Source: Heterobasidion occidentale
Taxonomy: Eukaryota > Basidiomycota > Agaricomycetes > Russulales > Bondarzewiaceae
Assembly: GCA_039111635.1 (NCBI GenBank)
Contig: JBCAQO010000007.1
Coordinates: forward strand, 2,480,001-2,544,000
DNA length: 64,000 nt
Direction of reading: 5' to 3'
This document shows, in pieces, positions 54,993 through 64,000 of the stretch. The notes below the pieces were generated by a model, which had not been told where the DNA came from, ran no database searches, and saw nothing but the letters and a program-made list of their open reading frames with translations. The position numbers and the translations under genes are program-made. Every line of letters starts with the position of its first letter. Position 1 is the first letter of the stretch.

Positions 54993-57900
54993 CTACGAGA
55001 CCGCTGCTATGTCTTGAACGAAAGATCCCTGGGATTGAATCATGGTCTTCGCTCGTTGGTTGGTGCGAGCGAGCTCAGTGAGTTCGTTGATCACGAACTG
55101 CCGAAGGTCTCCGATGTATCCCACAGGGTCCTCTGGGGCAGCCTCGGCTGCCGCAAGCCGTGCATATGCGGCTTGATAGCCTGCAGATTGCTCCTCGAGA
55201 TCGATGGCTGTAAGTCCGGCATGTGGATCTTCGGCAGCGTCTCGTTTTAGAGCATCAGGTTGGTAGAAGAGACGAGCGAGAGCGCCGAGCGAGTCGGGCC
55301 TGAAATTTGTGTTGGTTACAATACACGATGACAAACGAGGATGCTTACCAAGTCGCGACGCTTGGCTCCTGCATCGTGATAGAACTCTGTGTGAGCATTC
55401 GCGTTAAGCCCACTATTGCGACTTTGCGGTCCTTTGGCTGGAGCTTTGGAGCCTGCGGGAAGACAAAATTGATGCAAAGTTGCGACCACAGCCTAGAACG
55501 GACAACGGTGAGCTAGCAGATACCATCAAGCACGATAACATACCCAGATTGGATGCTTTCCACTGCAAGGATGATGAAATCCGGGGTGAGTCCCTCGACC
55601 TGAATGGCCATCGTGTACATGAGAAAATAGACGAAATAATACACATAAATGTCTGTCTTGCTGGTCTGCAGACGTGTAAGAAGAGTGATCAGGATCGGCC
55701 GAATGTACTGCTCTAGGCCAGATCTAAAACCGTCATTTAGACGTTGGTGGGTAGTCGGCATAGAAGAGAAAACAAGTGAAACCTACGGGCGAACAGTGCG
55801 CACGACGGCCTGTAACAGCTCGAATCCCCAAGCGTCGTTCGTTCGGGAAGGGATGAGGCGCTGCTGCACGACGGCGAGTACACTCGCGAATTGGCCAGTC
55901 GCGACCATTTCAGCGGAATCGCGGACGAGGAAGGCTTTGAGGAGTTTCACGAGTCCGGGCACATTGCCTTTTTGTTGCCAGGTGGACGGGGTGAGCAAGA
56001 ATGGCAAGAGAGATCGGTAGTCGATTGGCACGCCAGAATGCTGATCCAGCATCTGGGCAAGGATTTGGAAGATGTACGGTATATACTCTGATAGGCTGAG
56101 ATCAGAAATCGTCGCATACGGAAGGGGCAGACGACGCACGATCAATATCCTGTTGGATTATAACGGTGAATGGGCCGAACAGGGTCTGCTCGAACGTGCT
56201 GATTGCATCTGCCTTTGCAGGACCAATAAATCTAGTATCCATATAGATCAACTACCAAGATCACGCTGTACGGCTCTACTCACCTGATAAGGGCGGACAC
56301 GCTTTCGAACATATACTGATCGAACAGCGGATTGCTTGGGTTCTTGGACGTTATACCGAGGATTGCAACGAGACGCTGCAATATGCTCTCATATCCGCCG
56401 ACAAGGGTATGTCGTGCAGTCAAAATGAGCCGCATGACACCTGCGAACATGCTTATCAGGTTGCTCGCAGTGGAGATGGGGCGCGACCTTACATCGGATG
56501 AGGAAATCATTTTCGGCAACTTTCTCTGGACTCGTGCTAGTTGCGAGTTTGTTCAGGAGCATGTCGATCAGCTGAGGCGCAAACTCAGCAACGTCCAAAG
56601 CGTTGAACCTAAGCAATGTGGTAGGTGAATCTGACTGAAAGAAAGGCTAGCGAAACTTACATCGCCGTGGTCCCCGATCGAATAGAGAGGATGCGGTCGA
56701 TTGCCACGGACGCGTACGTGGAGACCACCGTGTTGTCGGATGCAAGATGGCGCGTGAGGAGAGGGAGAACCGAGATTAGTTGTTCTTTAGTTAACTTGGA
56801 ACAGCGTTGTGAGCGACGATGAATCGTGAATCGCAAGCAAGTAGACACACCTGATTCCGGAAGACGTAGAGGTATCGGATAGCATCGACTTGCAACACAG
56901 GATGGACGCTACCCGGGTCAGCCTGAAGATCCTGGAAGATGTTGTCACCAAAGAACTTGACGATATCCACGAGCGCGTTGGTCGACGTCACACCGAGCTA
57001 CGATAGACTGTTAGCTCAGGTCAATGCAGCGGTGGGCAGTTATCCCGCACCATTGTCGTCGTTCTGATTGCGACGTTCTCAAAAAGGTATATAGCCGAAT
57101 CTTTGTTTTTCCAAGCGTCGTCACTCCCCTTTCGCGCAGAGTAATCTTGCAGCCCTCTCTGGATCCATTCACCCACAACCTCTGTCGTTTCCGTCCCGAA
57201 ACCGCTTGATCCCAGAGCCTTGATAACGTCGCCCGCGGCTTGACGCGGAGTCGTGATCTCCATGAGGGCCAGATCACTACGGACAAACTCGAGGGGACTA
57301 TCTTCAAATATTTCGAGGTCATGTTCTCGCAGACCAACGTTCGGAACTACGACGCCTTGGACAAGACCCGAGATGGTCTCGCGCGAGCCGAAGATTTCTT
57401 TGTAGGAACCAGAGCGGATAGCGGTAGATATGAAACGAAGGGATTGCGAGACAAGCTAAGAGAAAGATGAGAAATGAGCAAGGAATACCTGGGCGAGACG
57501 TACGAGATCATAGGACGCGCCAAGCTGCTTTCCACCACCGACAATCTCCCAGATCGCGCGCACAAACGCCTCGACCGAAGAGGTGGTGGACAGAACTTCA
57601 GGATACAGGTTGACGTACATCTGCACAAGGCACCTTCAGTAAAAGAGCTCAGAGGGAAATAATCTAAATAAACCTCTGCTATTTCGAGAATACTCGTCCG
57701 AATTTTGGAAGGGACGGATGGGGCTGCTTCTTCCGACTGACGAGAGTTTGCCGTTCGTTAGTTTTCACATTGCCATGTCATGACAAAGGACTCACGTCGG
57801 TCTGAAGCTCTGTCGGGTCCCAAGCCATGAGCCTCATGAAGTAGCCAGTATCCTTATCAAAGAATTCTTTGTGGCCATCTTCGAAACGAGGGGCCAGATC

Positions 57901-58674
57901 TTGACATGTGAGGTCGTGGAAGAGCTCGACAAGGAGATACACGGTCTGGGAGAGGGTTTCCAAGGTGGACTTTTGGGGAGGTGGTGTGGAAAAGAGCAAT
58001 TGGAGAGTGAGCTGAAAAAGATGGAGGAATGGGACAGTGAACTTTTCGAGGACGAGGTTAATGGTCGAGAAGAGGTCGTCTGAACGGGACTGTGATCGCC
58101 AGGGAGCAAAGATGGAGTGTGCAGTCTCAAGAACGCCGAGGTTGATATTGAGATCATCTGCGCTGAGCGAGGCCACAAGTTGCTAATGCACGCGACACCG
58201 AATAAATGGACAGGAATATCGCGAATAAGCGTGTCACGCACGTCAACGAGGTCGGGCCATGCCTGCGGGAAGTCAAGCTCTGCGATGAGAGAGACGGATG
58301 CCGCTATCTGAGCTCGGATTGCTTTGTCCGACGGATTTGAGAGCGCGATCATAGCAGGCACGAGCTGAGACTTGAGCGCGATTTTGTCTTGCTCGGAGAT
58401 GGGCGACTCATCCTGTGGAGGCTGGTCAGAGACGACGCGATCGAGAGAGAAAGTTGGTATCACAAACAGCCTCCATCCATCGCAGTTTGACGACGTTTTT
58501 CAGGTAGACGCTCCCCGCCAATCGCACTGCGCGATCTTGGGCACCATCAAGGACGAGTTGGAGAAGATGTGTGACAAAAGCGGGCTGGAGACTGTAACTT
58601 TGCAGAGACTGCTCTGCCTGTTTTCTTGACTGGGGGGATAGGGATGCAAGCAGGAGGGCTGGGATGTCGGACAT
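54993..58674 (-). CDS. CSE1: CSE1/CAS exportin (importin-alpha re-export receptor)
   Basis: The ATG at 58674 gives MSDIPALLLASLSPQSRKQA, VLDGAQDRAVRLAGSVYLKN (HEAT repeats of the importin-beta N-domain), then KSQL-VPAMIALSNPSDKAIRAQ, SVSLIAELDFPQAWPDLVD, and, after a GT..AG intron at about 58182-58236, NINLGVLETAHSIFAPWRSQ. Later exons carry LVQGVVVPNVGLREHDLEIF, EFVRSDLALMEITTPRQAAG and AIYLFENVAIR. The end is DPHAGLTAIDLEEQSAGYQA, AAPEDPVGYIGDLRQFV, stop at 54993. This order is diagnostic of Cse1, a nuclear transport receptor that returns importin-alpha to the cytoplasm with Ran-GTP. About 12 or more short introns are needed. The exons seem intact and the length fits the usual 950-1000 residues. 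Confidence 0.93.
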
Positions 58675-58882
58675 GGTGAGGAGGAGGAGATCAAAGAGGA
58701 CAGCCACAAACTTTCAGAAATCCGATTCGATCTGGCGACGCGTTCCACACACGTGACACTCAACACGTGATACACGCGCTTGTACACCTGGCCAAATCAT
58801 TTCGCCTCGCTCCATTAAACATTAGAATCTAGTACCTTCGTAGTGTACATTCCTACCAGCCTCGCTGTCCTACTGTGCAGAT

Positions 58883-60261
58883 TTACAATCCAGGCTTTAA
58901 CACACCAAATCCGAGCGTCGGCTGATAATTTGCCACCTCTGTCGCCCCGAGATCCCACTCGCTGTAGAAACGAGCAATAATCCAATTGCCAGCGATGAAC
59001 GTGCCCTCTCCACCGAGGTCATCGAAGGGCGGGATGCACCACTCTGCATGGCCACCGAGACCAGGATGCGCCAGCTGAGCGCCAGTGAGCGAGATCGTCT
59101 GCTCTGTTGCCCCTCCAACGGTAAGCTCGAGCGACCACGATGCGTTCATCTGCGAGCATTGCAGAGGGACACCGTGGAGGAGTGCTGTGTAGTTGGCGCC
59201 AATAGCCGCGTACATCTCCTCGATCAGGCTAGTCGGGACAGCAAGATTGGATGCACCTGTGTACCAGTCAGATGGGGAACAGCATTGCAGATAATCACGT
59301 ACCGGTGTCAAATACAATCGACGTGTCGGCCAGTGACAATGTCTTCTTCGCTGCGCCCGAAAACTGAACCTCTGATGCGCCTGTCTTCCATACCTGGACC
59401 CGCATATCTAAGAGCACAGACACAAAATCATTCAGGCTGACACGTACCTCGTACGGCGGCACAAGGTCAAAGCGCTTTACTGCAGCTGCGCCCCCTTCCA
59501 CATAGTCATCCGCGCGCGACCCTCCAAGAGTGAGTATTCCATCGTTGGGCACGATGTCCATGTTCTCGTCGACAGGATCCGTCCCGTTCCCGAAGTAGAT
59601 GCTAAACTTGGGTTCATCGACAACACCGGCCTGGACCATCGTCTCGAAGATCGACTCCGTATGCGGTTCCGCAGCTGTCGAGAACCCAAGTCCAAAGTAG
59701 CCATCACCAGGGAGGAAACGCCAGCCAGATGCCTCGGCGTCGATGAATGTCTGATTGAAGAGCACGGGGGCGCCTGAAGTCGACGTAAAAGACATGACGT
59801 CCTCGTAGATGGAGCCTCCGACCGCCACGCCGGCAATGTAGCTTATAGTGCCGTAGTATGGAGTTGAGAAGGAGGTGCTGGAGGCTGCGGGGTCATATGG
59901 AATACGGGTGTAGCTGAGGCGAGCGAGGATGGGTCCGTATCAGTGGAATGTAAATAAAAGTGCGACGACATACCCACTGCCATTAGGGCACGCATTACTT
60001 CCCGGAGCACAGTTTGTATTGAGCACCCAAGAGGTGACAGACCCTGTGTCTGGGATCAAACGGAAAGTCTTTGGCGGCGTCCCCAGCCCAACCGTGACCG
60101 AATGCTAAGAAAGAGAGTCAGGGAAACTCAAAAGGCTCCAGCAGCGTGAGAACAAAACATACATAGGTGTTTTGGAGCTGGATAGGGAGGTCTATACGTG
60201 CAGCTTGTGTCAAAGTGCACACGGAGAGCAGCAAGCCCACAGTCAATGGGAGGGATGTCAT
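58883..60261 (-). CDS. Secreted pepsin-like aspartic protease (A1 family)
   Basis: The ATG at 60261 opens a signal peptide (MTSLPLTVGLLLSVCTLTQA). An intron follows ARIDLPIQLQNT. Exon 2 starts HSVTVGLGTPPKTFRLIPDT, with first catalytic motif D-T-G-S, and SWVLNTNCAPGS. Then come flap-region sequence, GDGYFGLGFS, GILTLGGSRADDY, QVWKTGASEVQFSG, the second catalytic motif D-T-G-A (FDTG-ASNLAVP, across an intron at 59271-59316), and LGGEGTFIAGNWIIARFYSE, stop at 58883. About 370 residues, typical. No long propeptide is visible, so activation may differ from pepsin. A TATA-like TTATAAAC on the minus strand lies about 50 bases upstream. The gene is divergent from SNX3 and lies 208 bases beyond the CSE1 start. 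Confidence 0.85.
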
Positions 60262-60755
60262 GACAATGGCGGTCGCAGGAAATGTATCGAACGTCGTCAG
60301 CATCCTGTTTATAAGTCTGACGATCCTTGGCCAAGGCTGGGTATGCACAGCCCAGCATGGATAAAAAGAAGGGCCATTTGTCGACGGGCTGAAAACGCCT
60401 GGCACGATGCACATGGACCTCGTCACCAAAACAACTCGCCGGGTCGTTCTACATATTCAAATGCTGTGCCTTTCGTTCCTCGTACGGAGCTCGGAAGGGC
60501 TCGAAGGGCATATGCATGTATTTGGAGGGAGCCCTGGGGGTCGTCGTGCAACTTGAATGGGAAATCGTCTTGCAAGCAGACTCGAGTTGACTCTGCGCAT
60601 GTGTCCGCTGGCATTGAGAATATTTATTATAGTTCTGGTGCTTGAGAAACGTCAGCGAGCAAATCGACCTGGTTGTGATTGTCAAGGTGGGAGAGCGGCT
60701 AATAGCAGTAGAGTCATCGCGTGTGGCGCTCAACATTGCTGGATCGCCATCAACC
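60262..60755. promoter_or_regulatory. Divergent promoter region between the protease and SNX3
   Basis: 494 bases between two opposite start codons. A TATA-like box for the protease lies at about 60306-60313 (minus strand). A TATTTATTATAG stretch at 60621-60632 could serve the SNX3 side. Small frames here are not credible genes. Confidence 0.45.
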
Positions 60756-61507
60756 ATGACCACCGTCTCTCCCTTCGCTCGTAGCAGCGCCTTTGAAGAG
60801 CCAAGGCTCAATGGTAGAGAGCAAACAGTCCGTTCCTTGCCTTCGCTGGATGCCTCACACGAGCTGATCGTTCGCCACTTTCTCAGATTGAGGAGATGTA
60901 TAGCGTGCCGGAGAGTTTCCTCGAGATAGAAGTCAGGAATCCACAGACACACGGTACGCCCACTCTTCGCGCATTCCAGGACGTCCCTGTGACCCTTGGC
61001 ATCTCACCAACCAGGCTTTGGAAGGAAGATGTACACCGACTACGAGATCGTGTGCAAGGCTAGTTCATCGTCTCCCTAGTCTACCGCATCGTCTCGTCTT
61101 CCCCTTCCCCTAGCTTATCGACCGTTCAAACAGACCAACATCCCTGCGTTCAAATTGCGACACTCCCTCGTCCGCCGACGTTATTCTGATTTCGAAGCCT
61201 TCCGCGACGTCCTCGAGCGCGAGTCAACCCGTGTCAACATTCCTCCTCTCCCCGGCAAGGTCTTCACCAACCGTTTCTCGGACGAGGTCATAGAGAGCAG
61301 GCGGGAAGGCCTCGAGCGCTTCTTGAGCGTCGTTGCTGGACATCCCCTTTTGCAGGTAAGTGAATCGTCGCGTCATATCCCTGCCGTTCAGTTCCGTCGA
61401 GCTGCCCGCGGGATGCTGATTGCTCTCTGCGTCTATGCTAGACAGGAAGCAAGGTCTTGTGTGCGTTTCTCCAAGATCCCGCTTGGGATAAGACTCAATG
61501 GGCTTGA
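60756..61507 (+). CDS. SNX3: Sorting nexin SNX3/Grd19, PX domain
   Basis: The ATG at 60756 gives [20 protein letters not shown]; splicing of 60828-60886, 60954-61014, 61059-61133 and 61356-61441 yields about 157 residues. Key sequence: [53 protein letters not shown] (RRYSDF is the phosphoinositide-binding core of the PX domain), [10 protein letters not shown] (PPLPGK), [20 protein letters not shown], and the end [20 protein letters not shown]. This is the compact PX-only SNX3 that binds PI3P on endosomes and works with retromer. Intron 3 has a GC donor. All other donors are GT. No breaks seen. Confidence 0.92.
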
Positions 61508-63660
61508 ACACTACATACATCTGCCCGTCCGCATCCTTACGCCTCGTCCGTTTATGCTTATCATTCACCTTCATCGAGTCCTTTTCACGCTCCTCAACCG
61601 GATTGACATCTTGTATTTAGCCATTTCGCCCATGCTTCGTTGCGTGGATTGTAACGATCTCATGTTGTCACCCTTAATCCCAGCGTCGTCGGTTTGCCCT
61701 TATGTTTCTAAGCACACGCGCCAAATAGCAGAGCATAAGGGCCTTCTATAAATCAGCAGTCGGGGTACGCTCGAGTCATCCTGCTCAGTTCCACACTCAC
61801 AACGGAGACAGTGCGTGGAACACAGTGCCTCTGCGAAGTCAACATGACTGAAAGAGGGGGAGGCCATGGTTGCGCGACTAATTATCCAGAAGAGGCGCTC
61901 CGTTTTTAAAGCAAGTAGCTCAGGAACGAACCTTCGTCAGGTCTCCACTTTCTGCGTCTCTCACCGCTCACACGCCTTATTCGTTACGTTACGTTTGACT
62001 CACATGTCTTGGATCTCAGCACATATATCGACTCTCAGCGCTCTGGGCGCTCGGAAGCAACAGCTTATCAGTAACTGGGTGTATCTCGCTGCGATGCTCA
62101 AGACGCTTCTCGGTCTGAATTCGGGAACGGTGGCCTCAATTCTCGAGCCGAAGCTGTATACAGGCTTGCCTGTCCTGTCCTCAGATTGAATAGGTTTGAA
62201 CGTCAGTAGAACATGGGTGATTGAGCGTCGGGGCGTACTTTCGTCCTGAACCTAATCGTGCGATTTCGTACTGGTTGTCTGCAAATTCCCGGAGTCTATG
62301 GCTTTCTATGAGTTTTTGAGCATATCCGATCGATTTCTAAATTTGCGGCCATCGAGACTTTGATACAACATAGATCAAGAGCGCTTGATGTTGGTGGTCG
62401 AAGGAGTAGTCTAGACGAATCGCGCGGGGATACAAGAAAGACAAACTGGTGGAGTTGATATTTTTGAGCATCCAAGAATGGACACCTTTTCTGTCGTTTG
62501 TGCCGACAAATTTCGATCAATGACGGGTGAGTCTGATGGTTTTCCGTGGTAGACGTGACAGGACGTGACAGTGTGCTGTGACTCTCGTCACAGGATCAAC
62601 CGGGCTCTCGATATCGACTCGTGAAGTCGATCAACCTACGACAGTGGAACCATCTGGATCGAGTCTACGTTTCTCTCGAACGTCGACGACGATGCGGTAC
62701 TGATGCGGTGCGATCTGACCCAACATATATCTCGACACGGCGGCTCTGGCTCATGAATAGACCGCCCTTCTCAATGTCATGACTGGTTAGTGTATCGGCC
62801 AGCACCGTGGTGTCATAGACTCTTTCAAACTTCCCATGTCCATTCTTCTATTCGCCCAACACCAGCATTTTACGCTCTTCACTGACGCGTTGAAACACTA
62901 ACACGGTACCGACTCTCTCGGGATTCGGGATTCAAACCTGTCCGGCGCCAGCGAACCAGGTCAGTACTAGACTTTGGCATGGGGACTAGGTTGCTGATGA
63001 TTTACGGGCTAATGCTCGGCATCGTCAATAGTCGTCATTCTTGTGAAAAACTTAGGTGCGCCACCTTTAATTCGGCGACGCTGCATTTTCGGACAATTTT
63101 AGCATGTATCATCACAGATTCCCAACCCCGCAACACGCGTCAAATCATCGTGTATCATACCTGAGAACCGCTCGCTGTCTGCTATAGCAACAGGTCGATG
63201 GTCATGACACATAGCTTATCTAAAAAAAACAGTTCAGATTTCCAGAATCGTTACATTTGCAAAGCGGACGTTCACGCCACACATCGACGGGCTCAATGTC
63301 ATGTAATCAGCTCAGGACGTGCTGAAACTAGCGCACGAAACAGAGTCTCACTTCGAGGCTATGCGACCCCATTTGCCCTCATGTGTCAGAGTAGCCGCAT
63401 GCTGACTGATATTCGCCAAGACTCGTCCACAATGGTTTTCAAACTAGGGCATTCTCCCTGGGCGACAAAACTCTGCATGGGCTCTGTCTAGATAGCCTTT
63501 GGGATCAATTCTCACAACGTAGAGTTGACGCGGTCGACAGGCGAACAATTTCCGATGGTATCGGCAAACATCTCCGTTTCGCTTCATGATGTTGCCGTCT
63601 ATTCTGCCTGAGTACTCAGACACACCATGAAACTTGTTGACTCATTCGCTATTTATGCAG
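61508..63660. other. Region without a supportable gene
   Basis: Short frames only; none has a motif. A plus-strand frame at 61866-62189 is the longest but has no support. Probable 3' region of SNX3 and upstream sequence of the next gene. Confidence 0.45.
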
Positions 63661-63666
63661 TCGCTG

Positions 63667-63677
63667 TCGACATATTT
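63667..63677 (+). promoter_or_regulatory. TATA-like element of the terminal gene
   Basis: GACATATTTAAA lies about 45-55 bases upstream of the ATG at 63722, followed by a pyrimidine-rich leader (CAGCTTCTCATCGACATCG). Confidence 0.5.
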
Positions 63678-63721
63678 AAACAGATCCACTCAGCTTCTCA
63701 TCGACATCGTTCAGTTTCATC

Positions 63722-64000
63722 ATGCCTTCTTCTCCAGTCATGACCAGCAATATTCACTCTGCCCCTGCGTTCGTGCCTCTTGTTACAAGCATGCTTCTAC
63801 CTCTTCCTGAGTACATCGTTCGCCTGGCTCGTACACGCATGGACCGCGAGATCGTGCTCATTCTAGACGATACTGGCAAGCCGTCGGACGCTAACGTCTC
63901 CTCCTTGACGTGGCGGCATGTTCTTACACATGTGCGTCGTCGTGCCGAGTATATACTCAAGGCTACTGTAGGGCACCGCGCAAGCTGGGAGGAGAAGCGG
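63722..64000 (+). CDS. Protein of unknown family, 5' part only (possibly adenylate-forming)
   Basis: The ATG at 63722 opens MPSSPVMTSNIHSAPAFVPL and stays open to the window edge (93 codons). IVLILDDTGKPSDANVSSLT-WRHVLTHVRRRAEYIL resembles the start of acyl-adenylating (AMP-binding) proteins, where a short statement of the substrate is followed by S-x-T-W-x-x-L and an amphipathic helix. The decisive motifs would lie beyond the window, so this is a weak suggestion. TATA box and leader support the start. Confidence 0.5.
   Translation, partial: MPSSPVMTSNIHSAPAFVPLVTSMLLPLPEYIVRLARTRMDREIVLILDDTGKPSDANVSSLTWRHVLTHVRRRAEYILKATVGHRASWEEKR

Overview
This looks like nuclear DNA of a filamentous basidiomycete, most likely an Agaricomycete of the polypore type. 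Genes are split by many short introns (about 48-85 nt, GT..AG). Recognisable genes are Zn2Cys6 regulators, an HNH-like protein, a CSE1 exportin, a pepsin-like protease and a sorting nexin. Much of the window is chromodomain Ty3/gypsy retroelements, a DNA transposon, a Helitron helicase scrap and complex tandem arrays.

Layout. 1-6.8 kb holds two minus-strand genes: an HNH-like gene duplicated inside one reading frame, and a large Zn2Cys6/fungal_trans regulator whose zinc cluster needs a 6-nt micro-exon. 6.8-10.6 kb has no gene I can support. 10.6-31.6 kb is a nest of transposons. A chromovirus (element B, minus strand, with a very long 3' LTR) has been entered by a solo LTR, by a complete second gypsy element (element A, 5-bp target duplication GTACC), and by a DNA transposon with 8-bp duplications that carries a decayed host phosphotransferase gene. 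31.6-36.2 kb is an AT-rich island with a multi-exon gene for a ParB-like protein (DGQHR motif), followed by G-run/C-run repeats. 36.2-44.0 kb is dominated by CGTCTG-type arrays and minisatellites around two or three small genes, ending at a broken Helitron helicase. 45.8-51 kb has a truncated Zn2Cys6 gene, a decayed PP4R3 (SMK-1) gene and two striking long hairpins. 51.7-54 kb is repeats plus another LTR. 55-61.5 kb is an ordinary housekeeping block: CSE1, aspartic protease, SNX3. The window ends inside a new plus-strand gene.

How it fits together. Host genes sit at the two ends. The middle is a transposon sink where at least four insertions can be ordered by which one interrupts which. Element A's two LTRs differ only at CpG positions, and most nonsense codons in both retroelements look like C-to-T changes, which suggests methylated and silenced DNA. 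Several genes also show single-base frame breaks of the same polarity, some at homopolymers, so assembly undercalls must be excluded before any are called pseudogenes.

All family assignments rest on motifs I recognised by eye. No database search was run, and exon boundaries are manual models.
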